Shown: piece by piece, positions 26,191 to 34,956 of the stretch
Position numbering within the stretch: position 1 is the first letter of the stretch
How the letters are laid out: every line of letters starts with the position of its first letter
Assembly (NCBI GenBank): GCA_029060285.1
Contig: JAIDUH010000025.1
Coordinates: forward strand, 1 to 44,199
DNA: 44,199 bases
Reading direction: 5' to 3'
Source: Muribaculaceae bacterium
GTDB taxonomy: Bacteria > Bacteroidota > Bacteroidia > Bacteroidales > Muribaculaceae
Notes under the pieces: generated by a model
Database searches by the model: none
What the model was told of the DNA's origin: nothing
What the model saw: only the letters and a program-made list of their open reading frames with translations
Translations under genes and position numbers: made by a program

Positions 26191-27045
26191 CTATATCGGT
26201 TTCAATAAATTATGTGCAAGATTATTTCTTATTGCTAAAATAAAATTCTTTGTGTATGTCCTGATAGCGTTAACTTTTTCTAAAGAGTTTTTAACAACTA
26301 TCATGGGCACTTTCTTCGCTTTTAAACGATGATGATAAATATAGACATTTAATAAATATTCAGACATATATCCAAATATTCTTGCTTGATTTGGATATTC
26401 GGAGATTGAAACCCTTTGTTCGACTTCAAAAAGAATGTTGAACAGCCAATCCGAATAAGAATTGAATAAGTCCAATCTCATTATAAACATATTGCAATGA
26501 GAAAATTTATTGTTTCGATACATAACTTTATAATAGCTTGACCAATATTCAGGATACTTTTCTTTTATTACATCTTCAAGTGTATCCAGGTCATTAGAAA
26601 TACAATACTGCTTGTAGTGCATGGCCCCACAAAAAGGATGAATATTAGGTTTTGCCACTATAATATCAAATTTAGAAAACAATTTATCTAAATCAGGCAA
26701 TTTCGGAAAATTCTTTTCTATTTCCGCAGATGTTGTCTCAGAATATGGGGTTCCATAAGGAAGTTTGTTGGAAAAATCAAAGTATCGTCTGTAATGGTTT
26801 AGCCCCACGTATTTGCTATGAGGCCCATTCTTCCAGAGCCAATAATGCCCCGTCAGTTCACAGAAGTTCGGGTTTTTTGCTGATATAGAGTCTCCTGTAT
26901 CGTCTCCTTGGATTCCCAAGTCGACCTTAGAGTTCACTTTGCCAACTTGTAGGGGGATGAATCCGGGCCCATTATGACAGTAGTCTTGTTTATGGCAACA
27001 GACTATGATAGATATATCATTTTCCTGATGTTCGTTATGTCCCAT
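26191..27045 (-). CDS. DUF4422 glycosyltransferase
   Basis: A 284-residue member of the DUF4422 family, which occurs in capsule and exopolysaccharide loci of Gram-positive and Bacteroidetes bacteria and is regarded as a glycosyltransferase. Family signatures are an early ISIIVCCHK strand, the DDTGDSISAKNPNFCELT block, and YVGLNHYRRYF near residue 80. A second block, FSHCNMFIMR, lies at about 175-185. It is the last gene of the minus-strand operon, two bases after glf, and is strikingly AT-rich compared with the rhamnose genes. Donor and acceptor are unknown. Confidence 0.85.
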   Translation of the reverse strand: MGHNEHQENDISIIVCCHKQDYCHNGPGFIPLQVGKVNSKVDLGIQGDDTGDSISAKNPNFCELTGHYWLWKNGPHSKYVGLNHYRRYFDFSNKLPYGTPYSETTSAEIEKNFPKLPDLDKLFSKFDIIVAKPNIHPFCGAMHYKQYCISNDLDTLEDVIKEKYPEYWSSYYKVMYRNNKFSHCNMFIMRLDLFNSYSDWLFNILFEVEQRVSISEYPNQARIFGYMSEYLLNVYIYHHRLKAKKVPMIVVKNSLEKVNAIRTYTKNFILAIRNNLAHNLLKPI

Positions 27046-27047
27046 TT

Positions 27048-28172
27048 TTAGAAAAGAGTAAAAACTTTTGCTATTATCGGAGCCATATCGTAATACTTGT
27101 ATTCAGCCAGGCGTCCACCAAATATTACATTTGACTCCTTGTCAGCCAAATCCTTATATTGAGCATATATTTTTTGATTCCTATCGTCATTGACAGGATA
27201 GAATGGCTCCATTCCGTCTGCCCATTCAGTGGAGTATTCTTTTGAAATGACAGTCTTGGGATTTTTATAGACTGCCTCCCCAAACATTTCGAAGTGCTTG
27301 TGCTCTATGATCCTTGTGAAAGGTATTTCTGCGGATGTATAATTCACCACTGCGTTACCCTGATGATTGGATTCATCCAAGACTTTTGTGTCGAAATACA
27401 CAGTCCTGTATTCGAGTTTCCCAAAACGATAGTCATAAAACTCATCGATCTTGCCGGTGAATACTATCTTGTCGGCGACAGACTCCCAGTGATGACGGTC
27501 ATTGAAAAAGTCAGTATTTGTTATTACTTCAATGCCATCAAGAAGTCCATCTATCAGTTTGTTGTACCCTCCAATCGGAATGCCTTGATAATTATCGTTG
27601 AAATAGTTGTTGTCAAAAGTAAGCCGAACCGGAAGACGCCTGATTATAAAATCGGGAAGATCTGTGCATTTCCGTCCCCATTGTTTTTCTGTGTATCCCT
27701 TGATCAACTGCTCATATATGTCTTTCCCGATGAGAGTGAGGGCTTGTTCTTCAAGATTGCGTGGTCTTGATACTCCGGCTGCCTGCATCTTTTCCACTGC
27801 GTCCTTACGCTGCTCCTCCAATTTCATTTGAGCTTCAGCCGGAGTCTTGACTCCCCACATTTGATAGAATGTGTTCATATTGAACGGGAGGTTATAAAGT
27901 TTTCCATCGGGTGCTTTCGCTACCGGGCAATTGGTATACCTGTTAAATGGAACGATGGAATTTACAAACTCCCAAACTTTCTTATCAGATGTGTGAAAGA
28001 TATGAGCCCCATATTTATGAACGTTGATACCTTCAATCTCCTCGCAATATAAATTGCCACCTGGATATGGTCGCTTGTCAATCACAAGGCAACGCTTACC
28101 TTGCTTATGTGCAAGATATGCAAATGTAGCTCCAAAGAGGCCTGCTCCAATTATAAGATAGTCATAAAGCAT
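27048..28172 (-). CDS. glf: UDP-galactopyranose mutase
   Basis: A flavoenzyme that converts UDP-galactopyranose to UDP-galactofuranose, so the surface glycan probably contains galactofuranose. The FAD-binding Rossmann motif is IIGAGLFGATFA at residues 7-18, followed by the dinucleotide strand end CLVIDKRPYPGGN. YGAHIFHTSD and the terminal GGRLAEYKYYDMA block are typical of Glf. The length of 374 is normal. Its start lies inside the 3' end of the upstream glycosyltransferase gene (22-base overlap), which suggests coupled translation. No galactofuranosyltransferase can be named, though the flanking transferases are candidates. Confidence 0.95.
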   Translation of the reverse strand: MLYDYLIIGAGLFGATFAYLAHKQGKRCLVIDKRPYPGGNLYCEEIEGINVHKYGAHIFHTSDKKVWEFVNSIVPFNRYTNCPVAKAPDGKLYNLPFNMNTFYQMWGVKTPAEAQMKLEEQRKDAVEKMQAAGVSRPRNLEEQALTLIGKDIYEQLIKGYTEKQWGRKCTDLPDFIIRRLPVRLTFDNNYFNDNYQGIPIGGYNKLIDGLLDGIEVITNTDFFNDRHHWESVADKIVFTGKIDEFYDYRFGKLEYRTVYFDTKVLDESNHQGNAVVNYTSAEIPFTRIIEHKHFEMFGEAVYKNPKTVISKEYSTEWADGMEPFYPVNDDRNQKIYAQYKDLADKESNVIFGGRLAEYKYYDMAPIIAKVFTLF

Positions 28173-29185
28173 TGAAGTAATATGGTTTTAAAGGACTTAA
28201 TGATAGATAAACATTTGCGTTTGAATGATGAATACATAGAAAACAAACGTTCCATTGTCATATCGTTATCTTTTTCCAAAAACTGTTTGATAAAGAATAA
28301 ATAAGTCTGTGTACGGAAAAAATAAATTTCTTTTCCGGCAAAACAGTGTGTTACTTCTGCTATTCCTTTAAAAGGATCTTTGATGACCTCTATAATTTTC
28401 GATGGAATAACAGCCGTTTTCTTTATCTCCAGGAAAACATCTTTTTCATTAAGTAAAAAAAATTGCTGATCATTGCTCCTGCTCGGATTTGTACACAGAT
28501 AATGGACGATATAAGCGTCCTTTAAGTATTTTATTCCGTGCTTTAACTCGCAATTCCACTCAGGTTCAAGTTTTTGGATAGGATGTTTCAGTTCAATATT
28601 AGTCACTTCCAAAGAGGGTTGATCCATAGACACTCCTTTGTCGTAGCCCTTGAGATAATTCTCATGCCAATGTCTATAAAAATCACGAGTAAACGTATTG
28701 TCCTTTACATATATGACACCGCTATTGAAGAATTCGGTTTCTTTTGAGATATCTACTCCCATTTTTTTGGTATCCCTTAAGCAAATATTTCGGTAGGGAT
28801 TATGAGCAAAATCAGAATGAGAATCCCAACATGCGCACAAAATAGAAGTTTCATCATCAATATTTGAGAGATCTCTTATTACAATTGTATCGCAATCTAT
28901 AAATAAAAAATCACCATCTACATAATTTCTTGCATTTGTTTTCAGTATTCTGGATCTTTTTTGCGCCGGTAAAAAGGAATCTAATGGAACTTCTACTATT
29001 TCATCTGCATATTTTATCTCTTCCTTCCGTATTCCCTTAAATGAACTGGAAGTCTTAACATCAGTTAAAATTGTAATGTGACATTCAGGCATATGCATTT
29101 TTGCAGAAAACATTGATACATAACCTTGCTCTAAGTATATGTCACTTTCGTCACTAACAATTACATATAATAACTTAGTTTTCAT
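28151..29185 (-). CDS. GT-A-fold glycosyltransferase (GT8-like)
   Basis: A 344-residue putative glycosyltransferase. The strand FLFIDCDTIVIRDL near residues 92-105 contains the DxD metal-binding motif seen in GT8-type enzymes. The preceding segment RILKTNARNYV and a downstream FFNSGVIYVK-type strand also fit that fold, in which an FNSGV motif is common. The C-terminal ~60 residues are Lys/Phe-rich without clear domain features and may be membrane-peripheral. The gene is very AT-rich. It lies 25 bases after the GH18 gene and overlaps glf by 22 bases. Confidence 0.72.
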   Translation of the reverse strand: MKTKLLYVIVSDESDIYLEQGYVSMFSAKMHMPECHITILTDVKTSSSFKGIRKEEIKYADEIVEVPLDSFLPAQKRSRILKTNARNYVDGDFLFIDCDTIVIRDLSNIDDETSILCACWDSHSDFAHNPYRNICLRDTKKMGVDISKETEFFNSGVIYVKDNTFTRDFYRHWHENYLKGYDKGVSMDQPSLEVTNIELKHPIQKLEPEWNCELKHGIKYLKDAYIVHYLCTNPSRSNDQQFFLLNEKDVFLEIKKTAVIPSKIIEVIKDPFKGIAEVTHCFAGKEIYFFRTQTYLFFIKQFLEKDNDMTMERLFSMYSSFKRKCLSIIKSFKTILLQCFMTIL

Positions 29186-29210
29186 GCAGAGTTATTTTAA
29201 AATTGAGTTT

Positions 29211-30326
29211 TTATTTTGGAGTTATGAGGGAATCGGAAGGAATTGCCGGATGTCCTACTCTGAGTTTTTCAATTGTTCTTCCAAGTTTATGGTCAATCGA
29301 ATCAAAATCGTAACACCAGACAAAAACGCCAGGAAGTTGATTGGTTCGTATGAAATCAAATTTGGCTGAAATCGAACGTTCGTTGTCGAATCCTAAAATC
29401 AGGTTTCCGTTCTCGTCACTAAAGAAAGGAGCTTGTGCATCCTCGTCCCATTTCATACGCAGCCCTGAACAATATTTTGCAAAATCAATATACCCTACTT
29501 CCATAGGTAAAGGTGATATGCCTTTACCAAAGAATGGTATTCCTATAAGGATCTTTTCTTTTGGAATCCCCAAATCTATATGATGCTCAATGACGTTGGC
29601 TATGCATCGCTCACCAGTTGTCGGAGATGAGTAAAGTGGACTGTGATGAAGCATCGGTTCTCCTTCTCTTGGAGCTGCAAGATTGTAACCTGACACGTTG
29701 ACATAACTTACATATGGTAACATACCTTTATGGTCTATCCATTTACCTGAGAAGTTAGAATAGTATGAAATCCAAGCGTCTTTACCGAGTACTCTTCTCA
29801 AATCCTTCGCTAACTTTACATAGTTACGGTCATCTTGAGGAGATGCAGTATGTCCTCCTCCCTCAGTAGTAGGAAATTCCCAGTCAAGGTCAACTCCATC
29901 AAGATTGTAGGCTCGAATTACATCATACACATTCTTGACATAAGCCTTCCTCTTTTTCTTGTCAGCTGTCATTTCGCAAAATCCTGCTCTGCGAAAGTCA
30001 CTGAGGCATAGAATCACCTTAAGATCTGGGTTCTGTTTCTTTAGTTCACTCATTGCCTTTAGCTTTTCAGGATACCGTATAACTATTCCGTCTAAATTAT
30101 CGTTGAAAAGAGCTGAGGCATAGATTAGATGAGAGTACATCGCAGCATCAGGAATATTGGGAAATCGATCAACCACATATGCCATTGCAATCTTGTCGGT
30201 ATTGTCGGTATTGTTTGGATCACCTCTTTTCAGAAACCCTTCAGTACGGATAGCTTGCATTTCAGAAGTGGACAATACGACAACTAATAGAATAATAGCT
30301 GACACGATTGAGAAGACCCTTTTCAT
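29211..30326 (-). CDS. Secreted glycoside hydrolase family 18 enzyme
   Basis: A 371-residue GH18 (chitinase / endo-beta-N-acetylglucosaminidase-type) hydrolase. The signature D143-GVDLDW-E150 contains the catalytic glutamate E150 and the assisting aspartates. The barrel also shows VILCLSDF before it, VNVSGYNLAAP after it, and GVFVWCYDFDS near the C-terminus. A signal peptide covers about residues 1-25 (ends EMQA), so the enzyme acts outside the cytoplasm. It sits between rfbB and a glycosyltransferase in the same direction (45 and 25 base gaps), so it belongs to the polysaccharide operon. It may trim, release or remodel the polymer, or recycle host GlcNAc glycans; neither is shown. Confidence 0.9.
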   Translation of the reverse strand: MKRVFSIVSAIILLVVVLSTSEMQAIRTEGFLKRGDPNNTDNTDKIAMAYVVDRFPNIPDAAMYSHLIYASALFNDNLDGIVIRYPEKLKAMSELKKQNPDLKVILCLSDFRRAGFCEMTADKKKRKAYVKNVYDVIRAYNLDGVDLDWEFPTTEGGGHTASPQDDRNYVKLAKDLRRVLGKDAWISYYSNFSGKWIDHKGMLPYVSYVNVSGYNLAAPREGEPMLHHSPLYSSPTTGERCIANVIEHHIDLGIPKEKILIGIPFFGKGISPLPMEVGYIDFAKYCSGLRMKWDEDAQAPFFSDENGNLILGFDNERSISAKFDFIRTNQLPGVFVWCYDFDSIDHKLGRTIEKLRVGHPAIPSDSLITPK

Positions 30327-30371
30327 AATAGCTGTGTTTTATGCGATTGAAGTTTGAAGAACTTCAGCATA

Positions 30372-31511
30372 TTATCTGTCATTGTACATCTCATCGTAGT
30401 ATTTTTCGTATTCTCCGGATGTGATATTATCCATCCATTCCTGATTATCGAGATACCAACGCACAGTCTTTTCGATGCCTTCCTCAAATTGCAAGCTTGG
30501 TTCCCATCCGAGTTCAGACTGAAGCTTGCGGCTGTCGATTGCGTAGCGCATGTCATGACCGAGTCGGTCTGTCACAAAGGTGATGAGATTTTCAGACTGG
30601 CCCTCCGGATTGCCAAGCAACCGGTCTACGGTCTTAATGATGACCTTTATGAGGTCGATGTTTTTCCATTCGTTGAAGCCGCCGATATTATATGTGTCAG
30701 CGATCTTCCCTTCATGGAAGATAAGGTCGATGGCGCGGGCGTGGTCTTCCACGAACAGCCAGTCCCTTACATTTTCTCCCTTTCCGTAGACAGGAAGAGG
30801 CTTGCCGTGGCGGATATTGTTGATGAAAAGAGGGATCAGTTTCTCGGGGAACTGATATGGACCGTAGTTATTTGAGCAATTGGTGACGATTGTAGGCATG
30901 CCATATGTGTCATGGTATGCGCGCACGAAATGGTCGCTGCTTGCTTTAGATGCGGAGTAGGGGGAATGAGGGTTATATTTGGTGGTCTCGAGGAAGAACT
31001 CCGTACCGTAAGCCATATCGTCTTCACTCGAAGCCTTTGTAGTGAAAGGAGCAGGCACGCCCTCCGGATGTGTCAGCTCAAGTGCTCCGTATACCTCGTC
31101 GGTAGAGATATGGTAGAAGCGTTTCCCTTCATATTTCTCAGGGAGGGAATCCCAATATTCCTTGGCGGCCTGAAGCAGCGCGAGGGTGCCCATGACGTTT
31201 GTGCGGGCGAATGTGAAGGGATCCTTTATGGAGCGGTCTACATGGCTTTCAGCCGCCAAATGGATAATGCCGTCTATTTCGTATTCCTTTACGATCCTCC
31301 GCATCTCGTCAAGGTCGGCGATGTCAGCTTTGATGAATGTGTAGTTCGGCTTATTCTCAATGTCTTTCAGATTGGCGAGATTGCCTGCGTAGGTCAGTTT
31401 GTCGAGATTGATTATGTGATAATCAGGATATTTGTTTACGAAAAGGCGCACGACATGGCTTCCGATGAAGCCGGCACCTCCGGTGATAAGAATGTTCCTT
31501 TTATAATTCAT
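30372..31511 (-). CDS. rfbB: dTDP-glucose 4,6-dehydratase
   Basis: Second step of dTDP-L-rhamnose synthesis, making dTDP-4-keto-6-deoxyglucose. The NAD-binding loop is GGAGFIGSH near the N-terminus. The catalytic STDEVYG block and YSASKASSDH (YxxxK) are present, with HLAAESHVDRSI between them. I placed the start at 31511 (MNYKRNILITGG, 379 residues). A more upstream in-frame ATG at 31532 lies within the 14-bp tandem repeat and adds seven repeat-encoded residues. It follows rfbD with a short repeat-filled gap and completes the rfbA-C-D-B set. Confidence 0.96.
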   Translation of the reverse strand: MNYKRNILITGGAGFIGSHVVRLFVNKYPDYHIINLDKLTYAGNLANLKDIENKPNYTFIKADIADLDEMRRIVKEYEIDGIIHLAAESHVDRSIKDPFTFARTNVMGTLALLQAAKEYWDSLPEKYEGKRFYHISTDEVYGALELTHPEGVPAPFTTKASSEDDMAYGTEFFLETTKYNPHSPYSASKASSDHFVRAYHDTYGMPTIVTNCSNNYGPYQFPEKLIPLFINNIRHGKPLPVYGKGENVRDWLFVEDHARAIDLIFHEGKIADTYNIGGFNEWKNIDLIKVIIKTVDRLLGNPEGQSENLITFVTDRLGHDMRYAIDSRKLQSELGWEPSLQFEEGIEKTVRWYLDNQEWMDNITSGEYEKYYDEMYNDR

Positions 31512-31531
31512 AATGCATAATTCATAATGCA
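31504..31531 (-). repeat. 14-bp direct tandem repeat before rfbB
   Basis: Two exact copies of TAATTCATAATGCA (31504-31517 and 31518-31531), followed by a partial copy (TAATTATA), overlap the start region of rfbB. The unit splits into two related heptamers (TAATTCA and TAATGCA). A similar word, TAATTCATAATT, occurs before meaB near 8107. Confidence 0.8.
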
Positions 31532-31539
31532 TAATTATA

Positions 31540-32436
31540 TTATGCTTGGTTATTTATATTTTGAATACACTTTTTGAGAGAGTCTGTCCAGTATGGGATT
31601 GATATGCCGAATGTATCCTTGACTTTTGTCTTGTCAAGTACAGAATATGACGGGCGAGTGACAGGAGATGGAAATTCATCACTGTGGCATGGCTGGATGT
31701 CGCAATCATTGTTGCCGGCGATTTCTGCGATTGATTTTGTGAAGTCATACCATGAGCAGACACCCTCGTTTGAATAATGGTAGATTCCTTCATTGCCGTC
31801 CATCAGTCGGTTGTCTATTACATAATAGATAATGTCAGCAAGATCCTGGGCATATGTCGGAGTTCCTACTTGATCAAACACAACCTTAAGTTGAGGTTTG
31901 GTTGATGTCAGATTCAGCATGGTCTTGACAAAGTTCTTACCATATTCGGAGTATAGCCAAGCAGTACGGAATACCAGAGATTTTACGCCCGAGTTTCCTA
32001 TTTCTTGCTCTCCATGAAGCTTGGTCACTCCATATACTCCTGTCGGATTTGTAGGTTCAGTCTCTGTACGCGGTGTGTTGCCCCGCGAACCTCCAAACAC
32101 ATAGTCAGTGGAGATGTGAATAAGTGTCCCGCCGTTTGCCTTGACTGCATCAGCGAGATTCCTGACAGCCTTAGAATTAAGAACTTCAGCAAACTGTGCG
32201 TCTGACTCTGCTTTTTCCACATTCGTATAAGCCGCACAGTTCACAATCACTTTGATGTCATTGTCTTTGACGATTTTTGCCACCGCATCAGCATCGGTGA
32301 TGTCAAGTTCGGCAACATCTGTGAAGATATATATGTCTTCATTTTTGCGTTTCCCGTTTTTCGTAGCATTTTCTACGGCATTGCGCATGCAATTGCCGAG
32401 TTGTCCGTTGGCCCCTGTAATCAAGATGTTCATCAT
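31540..32436 (-). CDS. rfbD: dTDP-4-dehydrorhamnose reductase
   Basis: Last step of dTDP-L-rhamnose synthesis, an NADPH-dependent reduction. The N-terminus has ILITGANGQLG, and the catalytic tyrosine and lysine are in YGVTKLHGE. STDYVFGG and the FRTAWLYSEYGKNFVKTML block are typical of RfbD/RmlD. The start codon pair ATGATG overlaps the rfbC stop (ATGA), so translation is coupled; either ATG gives a normal length of 297 or 298 residues. It is the third gene of the rhamnose set in transcription order. Confidence 0.95.
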   Translation of the reverse strand: MMNILITGANGQLGNCMRNAVENATKNGKRKNEDIYIFTDVAELDITDADAVAKIVKDNDIKVIVNCAAYTNVEKAESDAQFAEVLNSKAVRNLADAVKANGGTLIHISTDYVFGGSRGNTPRTETEPTNPTGVYGVTKLHGEQEIGNSGVKSLVFRTAWLYSEYGKNFVKTMLNLTSTKPQLKVVFDQVGTPTYAQDLADIIYYVIDNRLMDGNEGIYHYSNEGVCSWYDFTKSIAEIAGNNDCDIQPCHSDEFPSPVTRPSYSVLDKTKVKDTFGISIPYWTDSLKKCIQNINNQA

Positions 32437-32993
32437 GCTTGGTATTTAAAAGGTGATTCGAAGTCTTTTAGGTTGCAGTGTTTAAGATCTTTATCAGATA
32501 ATATTGCCTTCGATAGGTCGATATGCCAATCTATTCCCAGATCCGGGTCAAGTAAGGAAATGCCATTTTCCGTCTCCGGATGATAATAATCATCACATTT
32601 ATATTGAAAGACGGCATTATCACTCAATACGGAAAATCCGTGTGCGAATCCATGTGGAATGAAGAACTGAAGGTGATTGTCTTCGCTCAATTCCACAGCC
32701 ACGTACTTGCCATATGTCGGGGATCCTTTCCGAATGTCTACTGCCACATCCAGTACTCTTCCTTTAACGCATCTGACGAGTTTTGCCTGACAATGAGGTG
32801 GGCATTGAAAATGAAGGCCGCGGATCACGCCGTAGGTTGAACTTGATTCATTGTCCTGAACGAAATCAACCTTTGCTATCTCTTCGTCAAAGCGGCGTTT
32901 GGAATAAGATTCGAAAAAATATCCTCTTAAGTCGGTGAATACTCTCGGCTCAATTATTTTAAGCCCCTCTATTTCTGTGTCAATTACTTTCAT
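32433..32993 (-). CDS. rfbC: dTDP-4-dehydrorhamnose 3,5-epimerase
   Basis: Third enzyme of the dTDP-L-rhamnose pathway, a cupin-fold epimerase of 186 residues. Conserved parts are the [13 protein letters not shown] segment, [17 protein letters not shown] with the catalytic histidine, and the substrate-binding [15 protein letters not shown]. The start overlaps the end of rfbA by 14 bases, and the stop overlaps rfbD by four, so rfbA-C-D form a tightly packed set. Confidence 0.96.
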   Translation of the reverse strand: MKVIDTEIEGLKIIEPRVFTDLRGYFFESYSKRRFDEEIAKVDFVQDNESSSTYGVIRGLHFQCPPHCQAKLVRCVKGRVLDVAVDIRKGSPTYGKYVAVELSEDNHLQFFIPHGFAHGFSVLSDNAVFQYKCDDYYHPETENGISLLDPDLGIDWHIDLSKAILSDKDLKHCNLKDFESPFKYQA

Positions 32994-33864
32994 CAGCGGT
33001 CAATTTCATAAGATATTGTCCATATTGATTTTTGATCATTGGCTTGGCAAGCTCAATAAGTTTTTCTTTTGTGATCCATCCCTGGTCGAAGGCAATCCCT
33101 TCAAGGCAAGCTATCTTGAGTCCCTGACGTTTTTCAAGCACTTCAACATATATGGATGCTTCAGCAAGGGAATCGTGGGTGCCGGTATCGAGCCATGCAA
33201 ATCCACGTGGGAGAGTACGCACTTTCAAATCACCTGCTTTAAGGAAATCCTGGTTGACAGTTGTGATTTCAAGTTCACCGCGAGAGGATGGTTTAATATT
33301 TTCAGCCACTTCCACCACCTTGTTGGGATAGAAATATAGTCCCACCACAGCATAATTAGATTTAGGCTTGACAGGCTTTTCTTCAATAGAAAGGCATTTG
33401 CCCTCTGAGTCAAACTCTGCAACTCCGTATCTTTCAGGATCGTTGACCCAGTATCCAAACACGGTGGCCTTGTCGTTGACCTCAGCATCTTTCACGGCTT
33501 CCTTCAGCACCTCTGCAAAGTCGGGACCATGGAATATATTGTCTCCCAATACAAGACATGCAGCATCATCTCCGATAAAGTCTTTTCCTATGATAAAGGC
33601 TTGTGCAAGACCGTCAGGTGAAGGCTGTTCGGCATAAGAAAAGCTTACTCCATAGTCACTTCCGTCTCCAAGAAGCCGGCGGAATGCGGGTAGGTCCTGA
33701 GGAGTGGATATGATAAGAATGTCGCGTATCCCTGCTTGCATCAAAGTAGAGATTGGATAATATACCATCGGTTTGTCGAAAACCGGGAGAAGCTGTTTGC
33801 TGACCCCTTTGGTAATCGGATAAAGTCTTGTGCCGCTACCTCCGGCTAAAACGATGCCTTTCAT
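32980..33864 (-). CDS. rfbA: Glucose-1-phosphate thymidylyltransferase
   Basis: First enzyme of the dTDP-L-rhamnose pathway; forms dTDP-glucose. The nucleotidyltransferase signature GGSGTRLYP and [11 protein letters not shown] lies at the N-terminus, with VLGDNIFHG in the middle and [12 protein letters not shown] toward the end, all typical of RmlA. The ATG at 33864 (MKGIVLAGG, 294 residues) is the correct start; a TTG two codons upstream is unlikely. The upstream gene stops 54 bases before it. Confidence 0.96.
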   Translation of the reverse strand: MKGIVLAGGSGTRLYPITKGVSKQLLPVFDKPMVYYPISTLMQAGIRDILIISTPQDLPAFRRLLGDGSDYGVSFSYAEQPSPDGLAQAFIIGKDFIGDDAACLVLGDNIFHGPDFAEVLKEAVKDAEVNDKATVFGYWVNDPERYGVAEFDSEGKCLSIEEKPVKPKSNYAVVGLYFYPNKVVEVAENIKPSSRGELEITTVNQDFLKAGDLKVRTLPRGFAWLDTGTHDSLAEASIYVEVLEKRQGLKIACLEGIAFDQGWITKEKLIELAKPMIKNQYGQYLMKLTADESN

Positions 33865-33918
33865 GGTCAATAATAAATAGAAATAGTGCCAATTATAGAT
33901 ATCTTTTTTGTTTTCAGT

Positions 33919-34809
33919 CTACCAATAACAGCCACCTTCGACTTTCTCGAATCCAACAGGTCTGTCTTGCGGTCTGGGGGAGATCCAGTATTGATTAATG
34001 AAATCTTTACCTTCCCATCGCTTGCCTTTTATTCCAAAGATCAGCTGTGTTGAACCTCCCATATGTACGGCTTTTTTCCCTATTGATTTAATATAGGCAG
34101 CTAACGGAAATCCGTAAGCCCCACAACCAAGAATTGCAATGTCGAAATCTGCATTGTCGATTTGCTTTTTCATAAAATTTAAAGCATCAAACCAACTATC
34201 GAAATCACAATTCCCTCCAATTGAATTTACAGCCTTTATTGTAGTTAATTTATTTATCTCAGGTAATATATCGGGATTATCCCAAATCTTATTAAAATTT
34301 TTAGCGTGATATTGAAGCTCGATTAGTTCACTAAAAGGACTGATGACAAGAATCTTTTTATTTTTGAGAGTTTGGTACCAACTGTTTTCATATCCGGCGT
34401 TTCCAGGACCAAGACATCTAAGTCTTATTTTTGAAGTCTTGCGAAGATATCGTTTGAAAAACATTTCTTCAAATCTCCAGCTTGCCAGACAGTCACACAT
34501 TTTCATGGAATCAATCATCAAAGCTCCAAAATCTTTAAGATTTTGTTCATTTATAGGGAAAAATCCGGCATTATTGATCATTGACTTAAAGATCCTTGGA
34601 GTTAAATATCGTCGAATAATTGAGAAAGATGGTAAAATAGACCATAGCGTGGCCTGTATCTCACAGCTGCCGAATCTGCCGATCATGCAAGGGGCATCAC
34701 TTGAAAGAAATCCCTTCAAGCAATCTTGAGCTTCTTGGCCATCCAATGGCTTAGGGTTGATTAATTTATGGACAAATCGAAAAAAGTTTTGAATTATCGT
34801 TTGGGCCAT
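33919..34809 (-). CDS. Putative GT-D-fold-like glycosyltransferase
   Basis: A 296-residue protein that I recognise only loosely. The MIGRFGSCEI segment at about residues 42-51 resembles the RFGDGE loop of DUF1792/GT-D glycosyltransferases, but serine and cysteine stand in place of the usual D-G pair while the glutamate is kept. The C-terminal half has a Rossmann-like strand (DIAILGCGAYGFPLAAYI) followed by a KAVHMGGSTQLIFGIKGKRW block, seen in hypothetical proteins of polysaccharide loci. Its position between rfbA and a WecG-type transferase supports a glycan role. It is AT-rich, and no better family can be named. Confidence 0.5.
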   Translation of the reverse strand: MAQTIIQNFFRFVHKLINPKPLDGQEAQDCLKGFLSSDAPCMIGRFGSCEIQATLWSILPSFSIIRRYLTPRIFKSMINNAGFFPINEQNLKDFGALMIDSMKMCDCLASWRFEEMFFKRYLRKTSKIRLRCLGPGNAGYENSWYQTLKNKKILVISPFSELIELQYHAKNFNKIWDNPDILPEINKLTTIKAVNSIGGNCDFDSWFDALNFMKKQIDNADFDIAILGCGAYGFPLAAYIKSIGKKAVHMGGSTQLIFGIKGKRWEGKDFINQYWISPRPQDRPVGFEKVEGGCYW

Positions 34810-34956
34810 ATGAAAATATAAGTAAAAAGAGTCTTATTGCCTAAAATTATAGTCCCTGCTAATATAAGAGGTATTAAATTTATGGTGGACTCGAATTTTT
34901 ATGAGCTATGATGATAGGTAGATTATTTTGTCGAACAGCGTGTACTGTATTGATTC

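Noticed and set aside
30912-31520. 202-codon antisense frame over rfbB
   Set aside because: It is a shadow of rfbB, with no start context or domain.
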